NCBI GenBank assembly: GCA_030824295.1
Contig: JAVBYA010000460.1
Span: 1-11,660, forward strand
From: Bacteroidota bacterium
GTDB taxonomy: Bacteria; Bacteroidota; Ignavibacteria; UBA10030; UBA8401
DNA: 11,660 nt
Direction: 5' to 3'
The notes beneath the pieces are model-generated. The model saw only the letters and a list, made by a program, of their open reading frames with translations, searched no databases and had not been told where the DNA came from. Below are positions 5,425-11,660 of the stretch, piece by piece. The translations under genes and the position numbers were made by a program. Positions within the stretch are counted from its first letter, which is position 1. The number at the start of each line of letters is the position of its first letter.

Positions 5425-7737
5425 TTACTCTTTGGATACTTCTTTGATGCGGCGGACGATGGTGATGAAGAATCCGCCGATGAGCAGAACGGTGCCGATC
5501 CAGACGAGGTTGATGTACGGTTTCACGCTCGCTTCGACTACGAGGGTCTCTGCCTTCGGTGCAATGGTCCCTTCGCCGTGCGTGATCCCTTTCACTTCCA
5601 GCGTCACCTTCGCTTCACCGTCATCCTGACTCGGATTCATCCCTTTGATCAGCAAAGAGATCGGTGAGTTCGGTACGGCGGCTTCGGTGAAGGTGGGCTG
5701 TCCACCTTTATTGGACATGGTCGGGCGGACGATCTCCTTCTTCCCGTTGATGTTCACTTCGATCTGCATCACCAGGAAGTTCCCCTGTTCCTTCGTTTGA
5801 CTGAAGGTGTAATCCAGATAGGTCAGTTCCATCCCTTCATACTGCTCTTTCTTTCCTTTGAAGAGGGTCACTTCATGTTCGTGTCCCCCTTCTTCCGGCA
5901 CTTCGAGCGAGAGGGGCGACACATAGAAATCCTTCGTGATCATGTTGACGATGTCCGGATTCCGGATGAGCGAACCTTCCTCACTCTCCTTGAACATCAC
6001 CGGCGTCACGACGAACTTCTGTCCGTCCTTCGTCACTTCCACATTGAATCCGAAGCGGCCGCGTTCCAGCGGCTGATAGCCGACATACTTCATCGTATAC
6101 CCGAGCGCCTGCACTTCCTTCCCCTGTTCCAGATTGAGGGTCTTCACATCGTCGTATTTGGCCGATGCAACGAACCCGAGGAACATCATCGCGATACCGA
6201 CATGCGCAAGGGCGCCGCCGGCCATCTTGGGATTCCCCTGCACGATCCTCCAGCCGACGATGAGATTGGTGAAGAGCGCGAATGCCGATGCGTAGATGAA
6301 GATGATCATGGCGATGTGCGTTGCGCCCATCAGGAAGGTCATCACCGTGAAGAGCGCCGCCAATGCGGCCGGAATGCGAAGCTGCTTGAGCAGGTCCGAG
6401 GTACTCGAATTCTGCCACCAGAGCAACTGACCGAAACCGGCCAGCAGTGCGATGGCGATGCCGAGCGGCAGCGTGGTGGTCACATAGAACGAAGGATCGA
6501 CCGCGGAGATCTTCCCTTTCATGATGTTGGTGATGATGGGGGACGATGTGCCGATCAGAATGAAGATGGATGCGAAGACGAGCGCCGAAGCACCGAGGAA
6601 GAGCGCGAATTCCCTCGAGACGAGCGAATGCTGCACGGGAACGATCGGCATCTCTTTCCATCGGCGGAAGAGGAGACCGAATCCGAGCGCCGAGAAGAGT
6701 CCGATGACCATCAGCAGCAGCCAATAGACCCACATGCCCGGGTCGACGAACGAATGCACCGATGTTTCGCCGAGCACACCGCTCCGGGTGAGGAATGTTG
6801 AATAGAGTACTAGAAGGAAGCAAAACATACTCAGGACGAGATTCGTTTTGATATACGTTCCGTTCTTCCGTTGCGCAAGCATGGTGTGGATGGATGCAAC
6901 ACAGACGAGCCACGGCACCAGTGACGAGTTCTCTACCGGGTCCCAGCCCCAGTAACCGCCCCAGCCGAGTGTTTCATACGCCCAATATCCGCCTAGGATG
7001 ATACCGGTCCCCAACATCAGCGAACCGAATGCGGTCCAGGGAGTCGCAACGCGGATCCAGCTGACGTAGTCACGTTTCAGCATGCCGGCAACAGCATATG
7101 CGAACGGGATGGACATGGAAGTGAAACCGATGAAGAGGATCTGCGGATGGATCACCATCCAGTAATTCTGTAAGAGTGCGTTCAGTCCTTTCCCCTCTGC
7201 CGGGATCTGTGCCCACAATCCGCGCGCCTGGTCCACCCAAATGTAGTTAGTGGTCCCGGCAGGCATTGCGCCAACATGCAGCAGTTCTGTGGAGAATTGT
7301 TCCCAGATCGGTTTGAACGGGTTCTTCACTACAAGCATCAGGATCAGGAAGCTGAAGATGGCGGAGAAGACCGCCATGAACTCCGCTTCATATCCGCGTT
7401 TGGAGGTGTAACGAAGCAGGATGAGTCCGATAATGCCGGTATAGAGTGCCCAGAGCATGAAACTCCCCTCTTGTCCCGCATAGAACGTGGAGATGAGCAG
7501 CGAGAGCGGAAGGTCGGTGGAACTGTAGTTCCACACATAATAGTACTGGAACTGATGGGTCAGGATGAAATAGAGCAGCATCGCCGAGGCGATGACGATC
7601 CCTGCCACGGCGATCTCATAGAACCACCGTGCGAACTTCCTGACCGTGTCGGACGGGTTGCGGTGCACGACGAAATACAGGAACGTGGAGATGATGGAAG
7701 CAGCGAACGCGATCTTGATCAGTGCAGCACCGAACAT
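5425..7737 (-). CDS. ccmF: Cytochrome c maturation protein CcmF, heme lyase core
   Basis: Polytopic inner-membrane protein that takes heme from holo-CcmE and attaches it to apocytochrome c. The 770 residues are mostly hydrophobic helices up to about 528, then a periplasmic part (about 529-740), then a last helix (741-760). The tryptophan-rich heme motif lies at 259-267 (WGGYWGWDP). The four family histidines are present: H197 (VIHPQILFIG), H284 (ASIHTML), H328 (VLGETSVHSF) and H512 (ALAHVGIAMMFLGF), corresponding to the periplasmic and transmembrane heme-ligand pairs known in E. coli CcmF. E. coli CcmF is about 650 residues, and most of the extra length is in the periplasmic part. The ATG at 7737 has TGAGG upstream and is 7 bases after the ccmE stop. 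It is the last gene before the terminator. Confidence 0.96.
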   Translation of the reverse strand: MFGAALIKIAFAASIISTFLYFVVHRNPSDTVRKFARWFYEIAVAGIVIASAMLLYFILTHQFQYYYVWNYSSTDLPLSLLISTFYAGQEGSFMLWALYTGIIGLILLRYTSKRGYEAEFMAVFSAIFSFLILMLVVKNPFKPIWEQFSTELLHVGAMPAGTTNYIWVDQARGLWAQIPAEGKGLNALLQNYWMVIHPQILFIGFTSMSIPFAYAVAGMLKRDYVSWIRVATPWTAFGSLMLGTGIILGGYWAYETLGWGGYWGWDPVENSSLVPWLVCVASIHTMLAQRKNGTYIKTNLVLSMFCFLLVLYSTFLTRSGVLGETSVHSFVDPGMWVYWLLLMVIGLFSALGFGLLFRRWKEMPIVPVQHSLVSREFALFLGASALVFASIFILIGTSSPIITNIMKGKISAVDPSFYVTTTLPLGIAIALLAGFGQLLWWQNSSTSDLLKQLRIPAALAALFTVMTFLMGATHIAMIIFIYASAFALFTNLIVGWRIVQGNPKMAGGALAHVGIAMMFLGFVASAKYDDVKTLNLEQGKEVQALGYTMKYVGYQPLERGRFGFNVEVTKDGQKFVVTPVMFKESEEGSLIRNPDIVNMITKDFYVSPLSLEVPEEGGHEHEVTLFKGKKEQYEGMELTYLDYTFSQTKEQGNFLVMQIEVNINGKKEIVRPTMSNKGGQPTFTEAAVPNSPISLLIKGMNPSQDDGEAKVTLEVKGITHGEGTIAPKAETLVVEASVKPYINLVWIGTVLLIGGFFITIVRRIKEVSKE

Positions 7738-7744
7738 GCAAACC

Positions 7745-8134
7745 TCACAATGTTTTCTTCACTGCTTCGCCATCCCCCTCATATTTTGAAGGGCACTTCG
7801 TGAGCAGTTCGTTCGCGTGGAAATATCCTTCTTTGTAGCGTCCTTTGGCAACGACCTCGGTGGCGATATCGAAGTTGTTCGGCTTTGCGCCGTCCAGTAC
7901 GACCTTCATCTCCACCGCATTATCGTCCACCATGTAAAAGGTGAACTGCGACTTCGATGCATCGAACGCGGATTCCTTCTCCTTCACCCACTTCCCTTTC
8001 ACCTGGACCTTCTTGTTCACGTTCTGTGCAGCTTCGAAATCCATGTACTCGATGTTGCTTTCCATGAAGGTGGTGGCGCCGAAGACGAGAGCTCCGACGA
8101 TGATGATACCGGCAACAATGACTTTCAGGTTCAT
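7745..8134 (-). CDS. ccmE: Cytochrome c maturation heme chaperone CcmE, Cys-type
   Basis: Membrane-tethered periplasmic chaperone that carries heme covalently from CcmC to CcmF. The 129 residues comprise an N-terminal anchor (about 4-22, VIVAGIIIVGALVFGATTF), a small OB-like beta barrel (about 40-105, including KKVQVKGKWV and FYMVDDNAVEMKVVLDG) and a C-terminal tail. The heme-attachment motif is C114-P-S-K-Y118 (codons at 7795-7781). Classical CcmE has HxxxY at this place. The CxxxY form is known from archaea and some sulfate reducers, where the Cys binds heme. The ATG at 8134 has AGGAGG 5 bases upstream, overlapping the ccmD stop. Neighbours on both sides are ccm genes, so the assignment is firm. 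The tail after the motif (EGDGEAVKKTL) is short. Confidence 0.96.
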   Translation of the reverse strand: MNLKVIVAGIIIVGALVFGATTFMESNIEYMDFEAAQNVNKKVQVKGKWVKEKESAFDASKSQFTFYMVDDNAVEMKVVLDGAKPNNFDIATEVVAKGRYKEGYFHANELLTKCPSKYEGDGEAVKKTL

Positions 8135-8139
8135 GTGAT

Positions 8140-8145
8140 CCTCCT
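8140..8145 (-). promoter_or_regulatory. Ribosome binding site of ccmE within the ccmD stop
   Basis: AGGAGG on the minus strand, 5 bases before the ccmE ATG at 8134. Its first two bases are the last two of the ccmD stop TAG (8146-8144), so ccmD and ccmE are probably translated in a coupled way. Confidence 0.75.
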
Positions 8146-8275
8146 ATTTCTTGATCTGTTCTTCGAGTTTTTTGATCTTGGCGTCCAGCCGGAACATATA
8201 TCCCAGGAAACCGAACCAGATGGACAGGATGACCACCAGGACGACGTAGAGTTGATTCTGTTCAAAGAATTCCAT
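8144..8275 (-). CDS. ccmD: CcmD-like small membrane protein
   Basis: A 43-residue reading frame fills the gap between ccmC and ccmE. It begins MEFFEQNQLYVVLVVILSIW, continues with one membrane helix (about 9-28) and ends in a charged helix (RLDAKIKKLEEQIKK). This is the CcmD layout: a single transmembrane segment with a basic cytoplasmic tail. CcmD joins CcmA, CcmB and CcmC and is needed to release heme-loaded CcmE from that complex. GAGGAA lies 5 bases before the ATG and the gene starts 12 bases after the ccmC stop. CcmD sequences are poorly conserved, so the call rests on size, topology and the position between ccmC and ccmE. Confidence 0.88.
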   Translation of the reverse strand: MEFFEQNQLYVVLVVILSIWFGFLGYMFRLDAKIKKLEEQIKK

Positions 8276-8287
8276 TGTGTTCCTCGA

Positions 8288-9001
8288 TTATTGTGAATCT
8301 GTGATCTGCTGCACGTGCCGTTCGATCCGCATCTGCCGGACCTTCAATGTGTACATCCAGAAATAGAGCACGGTGAAACCGATGAGCGATGCGAAGAAGA
8401 CCATCAGCATGTTCGTGGCCATCTTGAACTCCAGCACCGGTCCTTTCCCCTGTTCGTCGCCGAGCGAACCCGGATGGAGTCCGGACATGATGCGCGGCAT
8501 GACGAAGATGAAGAACGGAACGGTGACACCGGCGATGATGGAATAGACGGACGAGAGTGTTGCACGCCGTTCTTCTTCATCGATAGCGGAACGGAGGACG
8601 AAATATGCACCATAGATGAGCAGCAGGATGAAGATGGAGGTCTGCCGCGGGTCCCAGTTCCAGAACGAGCCCCAGTTGAACTTCGCCCAGATGGCGCCGG
8701 TGACGGTGGCGAGAACGCAAAGCAGCAAGCCCAGACTGGCGGACGAGACCGAGCGGAGATCATAATCGATATCCTTCTTCTTCAGGTAGATGATACCGTA
8801 GATCATCGACATGACGAACGCCACGACGGTGGCCCAGGAGATCGGTACGTGGAAGATGATATTGCGGGCTTTCTCTTCCAGACCGGGAATGAACGGGAAA
8901 TGATACCAGGTCTCCGGCACCCGCATCATCGGGAATGCGATGCCGGCGATGATGACGGCGGTGAGCCAAACGGAGACAGCGATCTTCAGCCAGAGTTTCA
9001 T
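8288..9001 (-). CDS. ccmC: Cytochrome c maturation protein CcmC, heme handling
   Basis: Six-helix inner-membrane protein that presents heme to CcmE. The 237 residues contain the tryptophan-rich motif W110-GSFW-N-W116-D117-P (NWGSFWNWDPRQTS) and two periplasmic histidines, H51 (IIFHVPISWATV) and H176 (SGLHPGSLGD), which ligand heme in the family. Hydrophobic segments lie at about 4-24, 53-73, 89-106, 121-137, 151-168 and 190-215. I took the ATG at 9001, just 2 bases after the ccmB stop. A TTG at 9016 would add five residues (MERLT) inside ccmB and has no better ribosome site. The WxWDPRQTS form places it with CcmC rather than CcmF or the CcsA proteins of System II. Confidence 0.95.
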   Translation of the reverse strand: MKLWLKIAVSVWLTAVIIAGIAFPMMRVPETWYHFPFIPGLEEKARNIIFHVPISWATVVAFVMSMIYGIIYLKKKDIDYDLRSVSSASLGLLLCVLATVTGAIWAKFNWGSFWNWDPRQTSIFILLLIYGAYFVLRSAIDEEERRATLSSVYSIIAGVTVPFFIFVMPRIMSGLHPGSLGDEQGKGPVLEFKMATNMLMVFFASLIGFTVLYFWMYTLKVRQMRIERHVQQITDSQ

Positions 9002-9003
9002 GG

Positions 9004-9672
9004 TCAATCTTTCCAAACGAAATCAAAGACGAGGAATGAGGTCGCGATCATCACGACAGTGAACGAAATAAGGATCTGGAACTCCTGCATCGCCTCCGCC
9101 AGGAACGCCCCTTCCGTTGCGAGCTTCGTGGCGTTGATGCAGGTAAGCAGCAGCGGCAGCAGGATCGGGAACGCGAGCACCGGAAAGAGTGTCCCTTTCG
9201 TGTTCGCCTTCGCGATGATGGCCGCCAGGATCGTTGAAGCACTGGCGAGTCCCGCGCTCCCCAGCAGGATGGTCAGCCAGAATATCTCATAGGTCTTCAC
9301 GCCGAACTCGTTGATGAAGAGCAGATACGCAACGGCGATGATGAGCGACAGGACCAGGATCAATGCAAAATTATAGAGCAGCTTGCCGATATAGACCGCA
9401 TTCGCATTCACCAACAAGCGGAGGGTCAGCGAGGTTCCCCGTTCTTCCTCCGCCACGAAGGTGCGGGAAAGGCCGGACATGGCACTGAAGAAGATGACGA
9501 TCCAGAGGGTGCCCGAAAGGACATCGCTTGAGGGGGATTCCTGACCGATGGAGAAAAGGATGATGGAGAGGGTCGTCACGACGAACATCAGCAATGCGTT
9601 CAGCGCATACCGCGTCCGGAATTCAGAGACGAATTCCTTCACAAAAATGTGGTATGAGGTGAGTGCGATCAT
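9004..9672 (-). CDS. ccmB: Heme exporter/CcmE-release complex membrane subunit CcmB
   Basis: Membrane subunit of the CcmABCD ABC complex, which uses ATP to release holo-CcmE from CcmC. With the ATG at 9672 it has 222 residues, close to the E. coli length of 220, with six hydrophobic segments (about 25-42, 52-68, 98-120, 126-146, 151-178 and 199-217). The family pattern shows in FFSAMSGLSRTFVAEEERGT near 61-80, the cytoplasmic loop expected to meet CcmA, and in LLGSAGLASASTILAAI. The frame stays open upstream, with possible starts at 9726 (overlapping ccmA) and 9771, but these add unrelated residues and have no properly spaced ribosome site. The chosen start lies 31 bases after the ccmA stop and also lacks a clear Shine-Dalgarno, so the exact start is less certain than the gene. 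Confidence 0.92.
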   Translation of the reverse strand: MIALTSYHIFVKEFVSEFRTRYALNALLMFVVTTLSIILFSIGQESPSSDVLSGTLWIVIFFSAMSGLSRTFVAEEERGTSLTLRLLVNANAVYIGKLLYNFALILVLSLIIAVAYLLFINEFGVKTYEIFWLTILLGSAGLASASTILAAIIAKANTKGTLFPVLAFPILLPLLLTCINATKLATEGAFLAEAMQEFQILISFTVVMIATSFLVFDFVWKD

Positions 9673-9703
9673 CGGTTCAAAATACGATAAATTTGTCTGT
9701 TGT

Positions 9704-10348
9704 TCAACGACTTCCCTGTTTGACATCCTCGATATTATAGATCGTATCGGCGAACTGAAGGTCCTCTGCATCGTTCGTTGCGAACATCAGAATGCCGCTC
9801 TTTTTCTGCAGTTCCATGAACTTCTGCACCGCATCGATACCGTAGCGATCGAGGTTGGACGACGGTTCATCCAATACAAGGAGCGACGGTTCATGCAGCA
9901 ATGCAGCGCAATACTTCAGTCTCTGTTTCATTCCGGATGAATAATACCGCGCTTCCTTCTTTCGATGATCATAGATGCCGAATTCCTTCAGCAGCATGTC
10001 TCTCCGATCGTTCCATCCTGCTCCCAATCCGCGCACTTTTGCAATGAATGCCAGATTCTCCTCTGCCGTGAACTCTTCGTACATGTTCAGGTACGGCGAG
10101 ACGAGTCCGATATGCGGATAATAGTCCGGATACGGAACAACAGTGCCGCTCACGCTGAATTCGACCGTACCGCGCGTCGGTGACAGCACACCGCAAAGGA
10201 TCTTTACCAGTGTTGACTTCCCGGAGCCGTTTTTTCCCGTAATTGCAAAAGCGGTCCCTTCCGACAGCGAAAATGAGATCTTATCAAGGATCACGCGCCG
10301 GTTATACAGCTTTGCAATATTTTCGGACTTGAATGTCAACTTTTTCAT
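9704..10348 (-). CDS. ccmA: Cytochrome c maturation ABC ATPase CcmA
   Basis: Cytosolic ATP-binding subunit of the CcmAB complex. The 214 residues show Walker A at 38-46 (GKNGSGKST), the signature YSSGMKQR (136-143), Walker B LLVLDE (146-151) with catalytic E151, and the D-loop SSNLD. Two usual residues are missing. The Q-loop region reads GLVSPYLNMYEEFTAEENL, with Pro85 where Gln is expected, and the switch region reads FATNDAED, with Asn182 in place of the H-loop His. The N-terminus and the position ahead of ccmB fix the identity, since isolated ABC ATPases would be ambiguous. The ATG at 10348 overlaps the stop of the upstream secreted-protein gene by four bases (ATGA), so the two are likely co-translated. 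The ribosome site is weak, which fits coupling. Confidence 0.93.
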   Translation of the reverse strand: MKKLTFKSENIAKLYNRRVILDKISFSLSEGTAFAITGKNGSGKSTLVKILCGVLSPTRGTVEFSVSGTVVPYPDYYPHIGLVSPYLNMYEEFTAEENLAFIAKVRGLGAGWNDRRDMLLKEFGIYDHRKKEARYYSSGMKQRLKYCAALLHEPSLLVLDEPSSNLDRYGIDAVQKFMELQKKSGILMFATNDAEDLQFADTIYNIEDVKQGSR

Positions 10349-11660
10349 CGAATTACCGCGAATTTTCCTTTGACGATCCTGGAGCCCTGTGACAGGACGA
10401 ACATATAGATGCCGGAGGAAGCCAATGTCCCATGGTCATCTCTCCCTTTCCATTCTGCATATTGCATGCCAGAAAAGGATGTAATGGTCGCCTTTCCCTG
10501 ATAGATGACATCCTGCGACGACAGAGACAGGACCGTCAATGAGATGGGACCGGATTCGTCGAATCCACTCATATCGATCAACAATGAAGATGCTGCGGGA
10601 TTGAGAGGAACCGGGAATGCTGTGACATTGGCCGGACGCACAAGTCCGGCTTTCCCCACGGCATGGTACTTCCAGTTCGATAGACCGGCGGCAGTGAACT
10701 TCACAAACACGGACGACGAGACAGAGGTCAGTCCTGTCCGGAACACCGGCGACCACTCTAACTGGTAACTGTGCGGAAGGTCGTTCCCGTCGATGGCATC
10801 ATCACCGTTGGAGTACGTGACGATGACATCCGCGGTATCGGTCACCGCGCCGGAGGTGACGGCACGCTGGAACTGCATCGTGAAATTATTGGAAGAACCG
10901 GAAACGGTCACGGCAGATGAAGAGATAGAGGTCACGGATTGGTTCCGGACCAGCGGATAGAACGGCGCATCGACAAAATATTTCGTTGTGTCGCTCCGAT
11001 GGTTCGTGTAATAACTCCAAAGAGCGAACTCCGAGAATTCCCGTTCCAGCGACGATGCACGGTTGTTCAATGCAAGCTGCAGCGCACGTGCCGGACGATA
11101 CGTGCGCAGCTCATCCCAAATGGACTTCATGATCCCAGGACCGTACTTCTCCATGAGATACTTCCCGAACACGGCGCGTTCATATCCGGTGCCGGCGGCC
11201 TGGAGGAATAACGGCCAGTTCTGCGTGTTATTGAAATATGTCTTGATGTACTGAAGATAATCCCGTATCCCGGGATAAACGGTCGATTCGAGTGCAGTGG
11301 AACTGAGTTCATAGAAATAGAAATCATCATACCATGCGCCGGAGGTGCTTACCTGCACAAGATGGTGGAACTCATGGGCCGCCGTAACCCGCAGCGCGTT
11401 CATCCCGACGGTGTAATAGCCTGCACTGTAATCATTGTCGATGTTCACAAAGCAGGTGAACTGCGGATTGGTCTTGCCGGGTGTGAGGTTCGTCGCATCG
11501 AATTCGATGTACCCGTACTCATTCACGGACAATCCCCAAATATAGATGTCATACTCGTTCCCTCCTCCTGCTCCGGCATCGGGTGCCGGGGCCGGATATC
11601 CGAACTGCTCCACTTCGATGCCGTACACTTCATCGAAGACCGCCAGGACAGAATCGGCAT
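10345..11660 (-). CDS. Secreted HExxH metalloprotease-like protein with C-terminal FlgD-Ig/T9SS-type domain (C-terminal part, runs off right edge)
   Basis: About 438 residues lie in the window and the frame is open to the right edge. The apparent GTG at 11628 is internal (DSVLAVFDEVYGIEVEQFGY reads through it). The motif AAHEFHHLVQ (HExxH codons at 11376-11362) is a zinc-metallopeptidase site. The downstream FYFYELSSTALES supplies candidate third-ligand glutamates, as in gluzincins. The following region has helical, Trp/Tyr-rich sequence (YLQYIKTYF, FGKYLMEKYGPGIMKSIWDEL), then beta-rich repeats. The end (GPISLTVLSLSSQDVIYQG, then EWKGRDDHGTLASSGIYMF, then KGKFAVIR) is the FlgD-Ig or type IX secretion C-terminal fold of Bacteroidota relatives. 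The layout resembles the MXAN_6640-type putative metalloproteases, which is a recollection I cannot confirm here. The substrate is unknown. It overlaps ccmA by four bases. Confidence 0.85.
   Translation of the reverse strand, partial: ADSVLAVFDEVYGIEVEQFGYPAPAPDAGAGGGNEYDIYIWGLSVNEYGYIEFDATNLTPGKTNPQFTCFVNIDNDYSAGYYTVGMNALRVTAAHEFHHLVQVSTSGAWYDDFYFYELSSTALESTVYPGIRDYLQYIKTYFNNTQNWPLFLQAAGTGYERAVFGKYLMEKYGPGIMKSIWDELRTYRPARALQLALNNRASSLEREFSEFALWSYYTNHRSDTTKYFVDAPFYPLVRNQSVTSISSSAVTVSGSSNNFTMQFQRAVTSGAVTDTADVIVTYSNGDDAIDGNDLPHSYQLEWSPVFRTGLTSVSSSVFVKFTAAGLSNWKYHAVGKAGLVRPANVTAFPVPLNPAASSLLIDMSGFDESGPISLTVLSLSSQDVIYQGKATITSFSGMQYAEWKGRDDHGTLASSGIYMFVLSQGSRIVKGKFAVIR

Noticed and set aside
5797..6801. 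Long plus-strand open frame of 334 codons opposite ccmF
   Set aside because: It is antisense to a convincing membrane protein and reads as an Arg/His/Glu/Asp-rich mixture with no family pattern, as expected from the complement of hydrophobic codons in GC-rich DNA.
8315..9292. Plus-strand open frame of 325 codons opposite ccmC and ccmB
   Set aside because: It spans two well-supported genes on the other strand, is extremely charged, and has no ribosome site or recognisable motif.
1..11660. Search for tRNA, rRNA, CRISPR arrays, insertion sequences, riboswitches and long direct repeats
   Set aside because: By eye I found none. The only strong inverted repeat is the terminator at 5367-5403, and base composition and gene style look uniform, giving no sign of recent transfer.

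Overview
The window (about 55% GC by eye) looks like ordinary chromosome of a bacterium from the Bacteroidota/Chlorobiota/Ignavibacteriota side of the FCB group. Three things point there: a BshB1-type deacetylase of bacillithiol synthesis with the Bacteroidota-like 'LTDGELGTRGT' and 'FSSQFYNP' signatures; a secreted metalloprotease-like protein ending in a FlgD-Ig/T9SS-type C-terminal domain ('EWKGRDDHG...SSGIYMF'); and a cytochrome c maturation set with a Cys-type CcmE. The phylum is an inference. No tRNA, rRNA, CRISPR, insertion sequence or phage gene was seen, and no stretch over 300 bases lacks a gene.

Layout. (1) Positions 1-3921, minus strand: xseA-xseB-dxs-Gfo/Idh/MocA oxidoreductase, tightly packed, with the last gene running off the left edge. 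xseA and xseB encode the two subunits of exonuclease VII. dxs makes 1-deoxy-D-xylulose 5-phosphate for isoprenoids and thiamine/pyridoxal. (2) A 70-base divergent intergenic region (3922-3991) should hold the promoters for both directions. (3) Positions 3992-5344, plus strand: bshB1, then a small membrane protein with an N-terminal zinc ribbon and a Cys-rich DUF2318-like C-terminal part. (4) A near-perfect bidirectional terminator (5367-5403) between convergent operons. (5) Positions 5425-11660, minus strand: a secreted HExxH protein (5' end outside the window) overlapping ccmA by 4 bases, followed by ccmB, ccmC, ccmD, ccmE and ccmF, then the terminator.

How the genes work together. CcmABCD would load heme onto the periplasmic chaperone CcmE and release it, and CcmF would transfer heme to apocytochrome c. 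The operon ends at ccmF with no ccmG, ccmH or ccmI, and CcmE carries CPSKY (CxxxY) where the classical protein has HxxxY. This matches the reduced 'System I*' known from some Desulfovibrio and archaea. CcmA also lacks the usual Q-loop Gln and H-loop His, and CcmF appears to have an enlarged periplasmic domain. I regard this variant Ccm machine as the most interesting content of the window. It is a known theme rather than a wholly new system.

Several starts were moved from the longest open frame on the basis of Shine-Dalgarno position, family length and gene overlap: dxs, xseA, bshB1, ccmC and ccmB. ccmD (43 codons) is short and easily missed.
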